Assembly (NCBI RefSeq): GCF_902506375.1
Contig: NZ_LR733284.1
Coordinates: forward strand, 3,509,771 to 3,573,770
Source of the DNA: Microbacterium sp. 8M
GTDB taxonomy: Bacteria > Actinomycetota > Actinomycetes > Actinomycetales > Microbacteriaceae
Direction: 5' to 3'
Length of the DNA: 64,000 nt
The stretch's first letter is position 1, and the number at the start of each line of letters is the position of its first letter. Shown here piece by piece: positions 57,592 through 64,000 of this stretch. The position numbers and the translations under genes were made by a program. The notes beneath the pieces were generated by a model. It did not search any database and was not told the DNA's origin. It worked only from the letters and a program-made list of their open reading frames with translations.

Positions 57592-59148
57592 TCACCACGG
57601 GCTGGGCTGGTAGTCCTTCAGGAACACGCCGTGGATGTCCTCCCCGGCCTCGCCGCGCACGATCGGGTCGTACACTCGGGCGGCGCCGTCGACGAGGTCG
57701 AGCGGGGCGTGGAAGCCCTCCTCGGCCAGGCGCACCTTCGTGTAGTGCGGGCGCTCGTCGGTGATCCAGCCGGTGTCGACCGCGGTCATCAGGATCCCGT
57801 CGGTCTCCAGCATCTCCCCGGCGCTGGTGCGGGTGAGCATGTTCAGCGCGGCCTTCGCCATGTTCGTGTGCGGGTGGCCCGGGCCCTTGTACCGGCGGGA
57901 GAACTGGCCCTCCATCGCGGACACGTTCACGATGTGCTTGCGCCGCGCCGGCGAGGCCGCCATCGCGGGCCGCAGCCGGCTGATCAGCAGGAAGGGCGCG
58001 GTGGTGTTGCAGAGCTGCACCTCGAGCATCTCCAGCGGATCCACCTGGTCGACGCTCTGCACCCAGCTGTTCACGCGGTTCACGTCGGGCACGAGCCCGC
58101 CGGCATCGATCGCGGTGCCGTCGGCGTGCTTGGCGAGCGACGAGGATCCGGGAGCCATCGCGAGCCGGGCGAGCTCGTCGGCGGTGAGCGCCTGGCCGCC
58201 TTGCTCGGCGATCGTGCCGCCGAGCGAGGCAATCGACAGCAGCGGGTGCGCGTCGACCGAGGCCTGCAGCGCCTCGGGGTGCGGATCCGCGGTGTGCCCG
58301 AAGGTCTCCATCTCGGGCAGCGGCCCGTTCGGCAGCGGCTGCAGCTCGGCGTCGACGAGCAGCGAGTACGCGCCGGGCGAGCGGCGCACGGTCTGCGCGG
58401 CGTTGTTGATGAGGATGTCGAGCGGCCCCTGGGCGGCGACCGAGTCGGCCAGGGCGATCACCTGGGCGGGGTCGCGCAGGTCGATGCCGACCACGCGCAG
58501 GCGGTGCAGCCAGTCGGCGGCGTCGGGCAGGGCCGCGAACCGGCGCACCGCGTCGCGCGGGAAGCGCGTGGTGATCGTGGTGTGCGCGCCATCGCGGAGC
58601 AGGCGCAGCGCGATGTGCATGCCGATCTTCGCGCGGCCGCCGGTGAGCAGCGCCCGCTTGCCGGTGAGGTCGGTGCGGGCGTTGCGCTTGCCGTGGCTGA
58701 ACCGGGCGCAGTCGGGGCAGAGCTGGTGGTAGAACGCGTCCACCGTCGTGTACGGCTGCTTGCAGATGTAGCAGTTGCGGGGCTTGAGCAGCTCGCCCGC
58801 CGTCGGGGCGTCCACCACGCTGCTGGCGAGGTCGAGGCCGCGCGTCTCGTCGTCGATGCGGTCGGGGGCGCCGGTCGCGGTCGCCGCGATCACGGCGCGA
58901 TCCGCCTCGGCGATCGCATCGCGGATCTCACGGCGGCGCACGCGCTTGGCGGCCTTGAACATGGCCGAGGTCGCCCGGCGCACGGCGATGAAGTCGGGGT
59001 GCTGCTGGTCGAGGTGGTGCAACTCGGCGAGCACCCGCAGGGTGGTCGCGAGATCGGCGGGATCGATGCCGGATCCGACGACGTCGTCGTCCGTGCTGGC
59101 GCTGCGATCGCTCGGGGACGACGGAGCGTCGGAGGGGGCGTCGGTCAT
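57592..59148 (-). CDS. atypical SDR-family protein with zinc-knuckle insert
   Basis: 518-aa protein in three parts. Residues 1-120 are helical and hydrophilic. A zinc-ribbon-like cluster follows, with C-x2-C in CYICKQP (about 126, 129) and C-x2-C in CPDC (about 144, 147). An SDR Rossmann domain starts near 160: cofactor motif LLTGGRAKIGMHIA, then NNAAQTVRR in place of NNAG. The usual catalytic YxxxK is replaced by T-N-M-A-K in HPHTNMAKAALNML, so the Tyr is missing while the Lys remains. It may bind NAD(P) without standard dehydrogenase chemistry. ATG 59148 follows TAAAAT by 7 nt. Confidence 0.85.
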   Translation of the reverse strand: MTDAPSDAPSSPSDRSASTDDDVVGSGIDPADLATTLRVLAELHHLDQQHPDFIAVRRATSAMFKAAKRVRRREIRDAIAEADRAVIAATATGAPDRIDDETRGLDLASSVVDAPTAGELLKPRNCYICKQPYTTVDAFYHQLCPDCARFSHGKRNARTDLTGKRALLTGGRAKIGMHIALRLLRDGAHTTITTRFPRDAVRRFAALPDAADWLHRLRVVGIDLRDPAQVIALADSVAAQGPLDILINNAAQTVRRSPGAYSLLVDAELQPLPNGPLPEMETFGHTADPHPEALQASVDAHPLLSIASLGGTIAEQGGQALTADELARLAMAPGSSSLAKHADGTAIDAGGLVPDVNRVNSWVQSVDQVDPLEMLEVQLCNTTAPFLLISRLRPAMAASPARRKHIVNVSAMEGQFSRRYKGPGHPHTNMAKAALNMLTRTSAGEMLETDGILMTAVDTGWITDERPHYTKVRLAEEGFHAPLDLVDGAARVYDPIVRGEAGEDIHGVFLKDYQPSPW

Positions 59149-59155
59149 TGTCACG

Positions 59156-59161
59156 ATTTTA
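59156..59161 (-). promoter_or_regulatory. -10 box (TAAAAT), leaderless start
   Basis: TAAAAT on the minus strand, 7 nt, ATG 59148. The rest of the 173-bp gap to the SRPBCC gene shows nothing notable. Confidence 0.5.
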
Positions 59162-59321
59162 CGCGAGCGCGCTGAACGCCGGCCCGGCCCCTCGTCGTCG
59201 CCCCCCTCCGCCGTCCAGACCCCCGCGCAACGGCGCGAGCCCGAGGGGGTCTCGGCGGCCCGAGGGGGCCTGGGTGCGAGAAGAGCGACCCAGGCCGCCG
59301 CCGCGCTCAGGCCCGCCGTGC

Positions 59322-59723
59322 TCAGGCGACGACAGCCGCGATGCGGCGGATCACGCCGGGCCAGCCCCGGCCCATGCCCTCGAACGCCTGCCGACCGCGC
59401 GGATCGTCGAGGTCGAGGCCGTCGTGTGCGAAGAGCAGCCGGGTGCCGGTGCCCTCGGGCACCAGCCGGAACGTGAGCGTCGAGTCGAGCCCGCCCTCGC
59501 TGAACGTGTACCGCAGCAGCCGCGGCTCGTCGGCCTCGAGCACGGTGCAGCGCTGCTTCCCCCACGGCCCCATGTCGAGAGTGAACGCGTGCCCCACCGC
59601 GGGGCGGATGTCGCCCTCGGCCCACCACTTCGCCACGAACTCCGGGGTCGTGATCGCCTCCCACACGGTCTCGGCCGGGTAGGGCAGGAACTCGTCGCAC
59701 TCGATCAAGCGAATGTCAGTCAT
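59322..59723 (-). CDS. SRPBCC/AHSA1-family protein
   Basis: 133-aa START-like hydrophobic ligand-binding fold. YPAETVWEAITTPEFVAKWW and the closing GWPGVIRRIAAVV are typical of the AHSA1 subgroup regularly coupled to ArsR repressors. ATG 59723 overlaps the arsR stop by 8 nt, so it is the arsR-controlled partner. Function of such proteins is unknown; ligand binding or detoxification is suspected. Confidence 0.9.
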   Translation of the reverse strand: MTDIRLIECDEFLPYPAETVWEAITTPEFVAKWWAEGDIRPAVGHAFTLDMGPWGKQRCTVLEADEPRLLRYTFSEGGLDSTLTFRLVPEGTGTRLLFAHDGLDLDDPRGRQAFEGMGRGWPGVIRRIAAVVA

Positions 59724-60057
59724 GGGTCTCTTCGTCAGGGTCGGGTGTCGCCGCGTGCAGCTCGTCGAGCGTCTCGCGCAGGCCGCGCAGGCGACCGCGC
59801 CAGTAGCGTTCGAAGGGGTGGAACCAGTCGGCGGCCTCTGCGAGTCCAGCCGCCTCCAGGCGGTAGATCCGCGACCGCCCTCTGGGCTCGTCACGGACGA
59901 GACCCGCCGCACGCAGCACCTGGAGGTGCTCCGAGACGGCGGGGCGGCCGATCTCGAAACGCGCGGCGAGCTCGTTCACCGTCTGCGGGCCCGACCGCAG
60001 CACGTCCAGGATCTCCCGGCGGATCGGGTTCGCGAGGACGGAGAACACATCGAGCAC
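59716..60057 (-). CDS. ArsR-family repressor
   Basis: 113-aa winged-helix regulator. VLANPIRREILDVLRSGPQTVNELA and GRPAVSEHLQVLRAAGLV form the DNA-binding domain (about 8-60). There are no Cys residues in the metal-binding positions, so it is not a metal sensor of the ArsR/SmtB kind. GTG 60057 is leaderless-type. It likely represses itself and the SRPBCC gene through the dyad over the -10 box. Confidence 0.93.
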   Translation of the reverse strand: MLDVFSVLANPIRREILDVLRSGPQTVNELAARFEIGRPAVSEHLQVLRAAGLVRDEPRGRSRIYRLEAAGLAEAADWFHPFERYWRGRLRGLRETLDELHAATPDPDEETHD

Positions 60058-60063
60058 GGATCC

Positions 60064-60090
60064 ATGATACGTCGGAAATCTCCGACATAT
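60064..60090 (-). promoter_or_regulatory. arsR promoter and operator
   Basis: Minus-strand -10 TATCAT (60064-60069), 6 nt before GTG 60057. An inverted repeat GTCGGA-N4-TCCGAC (60071-60086, extendable to 10-bp arms with one mismatch at 60067-60090) covers the -10 edge. Confidence 0.75.
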
Positions 60091-60129
60091 CTACAGCGCT
60101 TCGGGAGCGGCGCGCCGGCGCTCACAGAC

Positions 60130-60888
60130 TCAGGCGATGCCGCCGCCGTCCACGACGAGGGCGGATCCGGTCACGTACGACGATTCGTCGCTCGCGAGCC
60201 AGACGACCGCCGCGGCGATCTCCTCGGGCTCGCCCATGCGGTTGAGCGGACGCTCGGCGGCCTCGGCGAGGAAGCCGGCCTGGTCCTGACCGAGCTGGCG
60301 GGCCTCGTCGCGCAGCATGCCCGTGTTCACATCGCCCGGGTTGACGGAGTTGACGCGGATCCCCTGCGGGCCGTGATCGATCGCGAGCGCGCGGGTCATG
60401 TTCACCACGGCCCCCTTCGAGGCGCAGTACGAGATCGCCTGGCCGCCGCCCTTGAGGCCCCAGCCGGATCCGGTGTTGACGATGGACCCGCCGCCGTTCG
60501 CAGCCATGATCGGCACGACGTGCTTGCACATCAGGAAGATCGCACGCACGTTCACGCCGAACACGCGGTCCCACTCCTCGACCGTGGTCTCGACGGCCGT
60601 CGTGCGCCGGATGATGCCGGCGTTGTTGAAGACGACGTCGATGCCGCCGAACGCGTCGACGGCCGCCGAGACGACCCGCTCGATGTCGGCTTCGCTCGAC
60701 ACGTCGGCGCCGATCGCGATCGCCGTGCCGCCCGCGGCGCGGATCTCCTCGGCCACGGCTTCGGCGGCGTCGGCGTTCAGGTCGACGACGGCGACCGAAG
60801 CGCCTTCCGCGGCGAAGGCGAGGGACGTGGCGCGGCCGATGCCGCCGGCGCCTCCGGTGACGATGGCGTTCTTGTTCTGCAGGCGCAT
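60130..60888 (-). CDS. classical SDR-family oxidoreductase
   Basis: 252-aa NAD(P)-dependent dehydrogenase with the full set of classical motifs: VTGGAGGIGRA (cofactor), NNAGI (about 89), catalytic Ser in NTGSGWGLKGGG and YCASK (Tyr about 156, Lys about 160), ending VDGGGIA. Resembles glucose/3-oxoacyl-type reductases; the exact substrate is open. ATG 60888 with GGAAGGAAA-like site. Same strand as the gcvP genes but separated by a repeat-bearing gap. Confidence 0.9.
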   Translation of the reverse strand: MRLQNKNAIVTGGAGGIGRATSLAFAAEGASVAVVDLNADAAEAVAEEIRAAGGTAIAIGADVSSEADIERVVSAAVDAFGGIDVVFNNAGIIRRTTAVETTVEEWDRVFGVNVRAIFLMCKHVVPIMAANGGGSIVNTGSGWGLKGGGQAISYCASKGAVVNMTRALAIDHGPQGIRVNSVNPGDVNTGMLRDEARQLGQDQAGFLAEAAERPLNRMGEPEEIAAAVVWLASDESSYVTGSALVVDGGGIA

Positions 60889-60930
60889 GATGGGTTTCCT
60901 TCCGGGCGGATGGTGCGGGGGCGGTCAGGA

Positions 60931-61031
60931 TCCCTTCGACAGGCTCAGGGATCGGGTTGGTGCGCGTCCCTTCGACAGGCTCAGGGATCGGGGCTTGGGG
61001 TACGGGTCCCTTCGACGGGCTCAGGGACCGG
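60931..61031. repeat. three copies of a 25-bp TTCGACAGGCTCAGGG element
   Basis: Copies at 60931-60955, 60967-60991 and 61007-61031 share CCCTTCGACAGGCTCAGGGA (third with two changes), spaced 36 and 40 nt. Each is an imperfect small dyad (CCCT...AGGG). This short sequence is widely scattered in actinobacterial genomes. The last copy ends 7 nt before the stop codon of the next gene. Confidence 0.88.
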
Positions 61032-61037
61032 GATGGG

Positions 61038-62171
61038 TCAGGGGACGAGGACTTCGGGGGCGGCGACAGCGTAGAACGCCGTGGCTGCGGCGCCGGTGAT
61101 GACGCGGATGTGTCCGGCGAGGGAGGCGTCGACCTCCCCATCGCCGGTGTCGACCAGCAGCGGGCGGCCGCCGAGATCGATGAGCTTCTGCTCAGGGGCG
61201 ACGACGAGCAGGGGATCCGGCCCGAGCGCGCTGATCACGCGCGCCGACAGCTGCTGGTTGCCCCGGCCGAGCAGGAAGCCCTGACCACCGATCACCGTGA
61301 CCACAGCCTTCGCCGGCCCCGCGGCGGCCTCTGCGAGCAGGCGCTGCTCGTCGGCGCCCGGGGCGATGACCTGTCCGTCCAGCACGACGTCGACGCCGAG
61401 CGCCGTCTTGGCGACGCCGAGCTCCGCCGCGATGCGTGCCGTTGTGCCGCCGGGGCCGAGCAGGTACCGCACGCCGGGGCGCATCGCGCGCACGGCTCCC
61501 CGGGCGGCGGCCGCGACCGCGTCCTGCTCGGTGACCGGAGTGGGCGCCTTGCGCGCCTGGGTGCGGCCCAGGCGCTGCGGCACGCGCAGGGTGCCGTAGA
61601 GCACGGGCTCCACGCGGGCGCGGCGGAGGGCCGCCTCGTCGATGTCGAGCACCTCGCGCTCGGCGGTGGGCACCGGATCCGGCCCGAGCCAGTCCGCCGC
61701 GATCGCCCCGGCGGCCACCGGGGAGACCGCGAAGACCGGTGAGTACATCTTGACGCCGGCGGGGATCCCGAGCACGGCCGGCGCCGGCCCGTCGCCGAGC
61801 CCCCGCACCGCATCCCGGAGAGTGCCGTCGCCCCCGACCACGAGCACAAGCGTCGCCCCGGCCGCGGCCACGCCGGCGACCGCGGCGGCGGTGTCATCGG
61901 GCGTGGTGCTCCCCGCCGACGGCGCGAACACCACCACCGGGTCGAGCCCTGCCTCGGCCACGGCCGTGGCGCCCATCGCCCCGGCCGCGGTGAGGATCCG
62001 CGTTCCGGGACGCGAACGGGCGAGGACCGCCAGCGCCTGCCCCGCGCGCTCGTGCGCGCGGGGCAGGGAGCCGTGCTCCGCCGCCCTGGCCTGCACGGCC
62101 TCCCCGTCGGAGCCGGCGAGGCCCGCGGGCCCGCCGACTCCGGCGACAGGGTTGACGACCAGTCCGATCAC
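61038..62171 (-). CDS. ATP-NAD kinase-like protein (AcoX/COG3199 type)
   Basis: 377-aa protein. IGLVVNPVAGVGGPAGL at the N-terminus and LVLVVGGDGTLRDAV (about 108-122) form the NAD-kinase/diacylglycerol-kinase nucleotide fold; VLGIPAGVKMYSPVFAVSP is typical of the AcoX-like branch rather than housekeeping NadK. GTG 62171 is 4 nt after the gcvPB stop, so it belongs to that operon. A link between such proteins and glycine or acetoin pathway operons is known by association only. Confidence 0.87.
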   Translation of the reverse strand: MIGLVVNPVAGVGGPAGLAGSDGEAVQARAAEHGSLPRAHERAGQALAVLARSRPGTRILTAAGAMGATAVAEAGLDPVVVFAPSAGSTTPDDTAAAVAGVAAAGATLVLVVGGDGTLRDAVRGLGDGPAPAVLGIPAGVKMYSPVFAVSPVAAGAIAADWLGPDPVPTAEREVLDIDEAALRRARVEPVLYGTLRVPQRLGRTQARKAPTPVTEQDAVAAAARGAVRAMRPGVRYLLGPGGTTARIAAELGVAKTALGVDVVLDGQVIAPGADEQRLLAEAAAGPAKAVVTVIGGQGFLLGRGNQQLSARVISALGPDPLLVVAPEQKLIDLGGRPLLVDTGDGEVDASLAGHIRVITGAAATAFYAVAAPEVLVP

Positions 62172-62175
62172 GGGA

Positions 62176-63816
62176 TCAGTGCTCCCACACGCCCAGCGGT
62201 GCGGCCTCGGTCGAGCCGGGCAGGCCGCTCGCCACGGCGCCGGCCGGCTGCTCGCCGAAGTACTTGCGGCGGTAGGCGCGCCACGTGATCGCCCAGCGCT
62301 CAGGGTCGTCCAGGTCGTCGTGGTGGGTGTGGTGCACGGTCTGGTTGTGCGGCGCGGTGCGCACCACCTCGGGCTTCTCCCGCGCCTCCCGGGCGACCTC
62401 GGCGAGGGCGGCGACGTACTCGTCGATCTCCGCCTTCGAGTACGACTCCGTCGGCTCGAGCGTGAACGGCTGCGGCACCACATACGGGTGGTGGCTCGTC
62501 CAGTAGTGCATGCCGAAGTCGCTCAGGCGGATCCCGATCTCCTCCGAGCTGATGCCGGTCTCCTGGAACAGCTCCTCCCAGGAGTAGCGCACCTGCTCGA
62601 TGCGGCGGCGACCCGTCGCGTACGGTGCCGATGCACCGGGGATGTCGGTGACCTTCTTGAGCAGGTAGTTGTTGTTGAGCACGGCGATCTCGGCCGCGGC
62701 GAGCAGGCCGTCGGCTCCCAGCGCCATGATCCACGAGTACGCGCGGACGAGGTTGGGGATCACGCCGTGGAACGGCGCGACCGACCCGATCGACTTCTCC
62801 CCCGCCTCCGCGATGGCGAAGGATCCATCGTCCTCCCGCACGATCCGGGGGCCCGGCAGGAACGGCGCGAGGGCCGCACTGACGGCGTTGGCGCCCGCAC
62901 CGGGGCCGCCGCACGCGTGCGGAGTGGAGAACGTCTTGTGCAGGTTGAAATGGCACACATCGAAGCCGGCGTCGCGCGCCCGGGTGATCCCGAGGATCCC
63001 GTTCGCGTTGGCCTGGTCGTAAGAGGCGAGCGCGCCCACCGCGTGCGCGGCGTCGACCCACTCCCGGATGGCCGGGTTGTAGATGCCGGTGTCTTCGGGG
63101 TTGGTGACCATGATGGCCGCCGTCCGCTCGGAGAGCGCGGCCTTCATCGCGGCGAGGTCCGGATAGCCCTCGGCATCCGGGAAGATCGTGACGACCTCGT
63201 AGCCCGCAGCCTTCGCCGCCGCGGCGTTGGACGGGTGGCTGAAGATCGTCGTGATGACCTCGCGGCGCTGCTCCCCCTCGCCGTTCGCCTCGTGGTACGC
63301 GCGGATCATCGCGATGTTCGACCAGATCGCGGCGGATCCGCCCTGCGTGTGCAGGGAGACCTCGTCCATGCCGCTGATCTCGGCGATCATCCGCTCCAGG
63401 CGCCACATGATCTCGAGCACGCCCTGCGCGTCGGCCGGATCCTGATGCGGGTGCATCTCGGTGAGCTGCGGCACGCCGATGAGCTGGTCGTTGATCTTGG
63501 GCGAGTACTTCATGGTGCAGGTGCCCTGTCCGATGTCGACGTTGAAGTCGGCGCCGAGGTTCTCCTGACTCAGGCGCAGGTAGTGCTTGAGCACGCGCAT
63601 CTGGCCCATCTCGGGCAGCTTCGGCGCCGTGCGGCGACGCAGCGACGCCGGAAGCGATCCGACGACGTCGCCGACGGCGGAGCGCACGCCGGGCTCGACC
63701 GGGGTGACCAGCACCCCGCGCTCGCCCGGGGTGGACAGCTCGAAGATCACCGGCTCGTCCCACCGTGCCTGGTGGAAGCGGCGCAGCGCGGGCTTGGGCG
63801 CGACGGGAAGGCTCAC
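62176..63816 (-). CDS. gcvPB: glycine dehydrogenase (decarboxylating) subunit 2
   Basis: 546-aa PLP-dependent C-terminal half of the P-protein. Key stretches: MKYSPKIN, LHTQGGSAAIWSN, HPSNAAAAKAAGYEVV, and the PLP lysine in CHFNLHKTFSTPHACGGPG (about residue 295). Splits as in Thermotoga/Firmicutes, where GcvPA and GcvPB form one enzyme. GTG 63816 with AAGGAGGAG; it overlaps the upstream gcvPA stop by 4 nt. Confidence 0.95.
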   Translation of the reverse strand: MSLPVAPKPALRRFHQARWDEPVIFELSTPGERGVLVTPVEPGVRSAVGDVVGSLPASLRRRTAPKLPEMGQMRVLKHYLRLSQENLGADFNVDIGQGTCTMKYSPKINDQLIGVPQLTEMHPHQDPADAQGVLEIMWRLERMIAEISGMDEVSLHTQGGSAAIWSNIAMIRAYHEANGEGEQRREVITTIFSHPSNAAAAKAAGYEVVTIFPDAEGYPDLAAMKAALSERTAAIMVTNPEDTGIYNPAIREWVDAAHAVGALASYDQANANGILGITRARDAGFDVCHFNLHKTFSTPHACGGPGAGANAVSAALAPFLPGPRIVREDDGSFAIAEAGEKSIGSVAPFHGVIPNLVRAYSWIMALGADGLLAAAEIAVLNNNYLLKKVTDIPGASAPYATGRRRIEQVRYSWEELFQETGISSEEIGIRLSDFGMHYWTSHHPYVVPQPFTLEPTESYSKAEIDEYVAALAEVAREAREKPEVVRTAPHNQTVHHTHHDDLDDPERWAITWRAYRRKYFGEQPAGAVASGLPGSTEAAPLGVWEH

Positions 63817-64000
63817 TTCGTCTCCTCCTTGCAGTTGTCGCTCAGTGCATCGCATCGGTTCTGCTCCTCTGCAGGGATCGGGGAGGGAGCGACGACCGCG
63901 GCCAGCGCGGCGGCCAGACGGTCGATATCGGACTGGCCGGTGGCCTCGGTGACGCACACGAGCAGGGTGCGCTCGCCGGTCACGACGCCTGGCTCGATGC
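63813..64000 (-). CDS. gcvPA: glycine dehydrogenase (decarboxylating) subunit 1, C-terminal end only
   Basis: Only the last 61 codons lie in the window; the frame is open to base 64000. TLLVCVTEATGQSDIDRLAA matches the C-terminal strand-helix of GcvPA. The tail (CDALSDNCKEETK) is hydrophilic. Stop TGA at 63813-63815 overlaps the gcvPB start (GTGA). Assigned mainly by operon position and this segment. Confidence 0.7.
   Translation of the reverse strand, partial: IEPGVVTGERTLLVCVTEATGQSDIDRLAAALAAVVAPSPIPAEEQNRCDALSDNCKEETK

Noticed and set aside
60931..61031. Operator array upstream of the SDR gene
   Set aside because: The three copies match a short sequence common in actinobacterial intergenic DNA and lie downstream of the kinase-like gene's stop rather than near a promoter.

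Overview
This window is GC-rich DNA (roughly 70% GC by eye) from an actinobacterium, most likely the family Microbacteriaceae and probably Microbacterium or a close relative. The indications are a 61-aa DUF3073 protein, split crcB pairs, many LacI/PadR/TipAS-type regulators, sugar ABC transporters without their own ATPase, very common GTG starts, and at least sixteen genes whose start codon lies 6-7 nt after a TANNNT box (leaderless transcripts). I see no rRNA, tRNA, CRISPR array, IS element or prophage. No stretch over 300 bp lacks a gene.

Layout. 1-9.9 kb: an RND permease cut by the window edge, a small Tat-exported protein with a divergent LuxR regulator, a dimethylargininase, a crcB fluoride-channel pair, a Pr6Pr membrane protein, a flavin amine oxidase whose FAD-binding segments are in circularly permuted order, and a TipAS-type MerR regulator. 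9.9-15.3 kb: glycogen phosphorylase, a DUF4097-padR operon behind a long palindromic operator, a universal stress protein, DUF3073. 15.5-24.9 kb: two LacI paralogues, a MOSC protein, a galactoside operon (two permeases, binding protein, GH35 beta-galactosidase) and an MFS exporter. 24.9-34.7 kb: purF-purM, an ATP-grasp/serine-hydrolase pair, small housekeeping genes, purD. 34.8-42.4 kb: a glucan-type island (ROK regulator, binding protein, two permeases, GH16 glucanase with a three-repeat C-terminus, lipoprotein, Gfo/Idh oxidoreductase) that is almost free of the GGATCC palindrome common elsewhere. 42.4-51.7 kb: padR-MFS, GNAT, purC, a uracil/xanthine permease, TetR, a two-component system. 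51.7-57.5 kb: a GH1 beta-glucosidase-lacI operon with a CebR-type operator, apt, a MerR/DUF2306 pair, purS-purQ and small enzymes. 57.6-64 kb: an atypical zinc-knuckle SDR, arsR-SRPBCC, a classical SDR, and a split glycine decarboxylase (gcvPA-gcvPB) with an AcoX/NAD-kinase-like gene.

Two themes run through the window. De novo purine synthesis and salvage (purF, M, D, C, S, Q, apt, uracil/xanthine permease) is scattered between sugar-utilisation modules, and each module has a local LacI or ROK regulator and recognisable operators. The ABC modules have no ATPase gene and presumably share an MsiK-type ATPase encoded elsewhere. Intergenic gaps are rich in long perfect or near-perfect hairpins and short dispersed repeats, several ending on stop codons. 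The most unusual items are the permuted lipoprotein amine oxidase, the ATP-grasp/serine-hydrolase pair, the SDR without its catalytic tyrosine, the GGATCC over-representation with a depleted island, and a 25-bp triplicate whose last copy supplies the purD -10 box.
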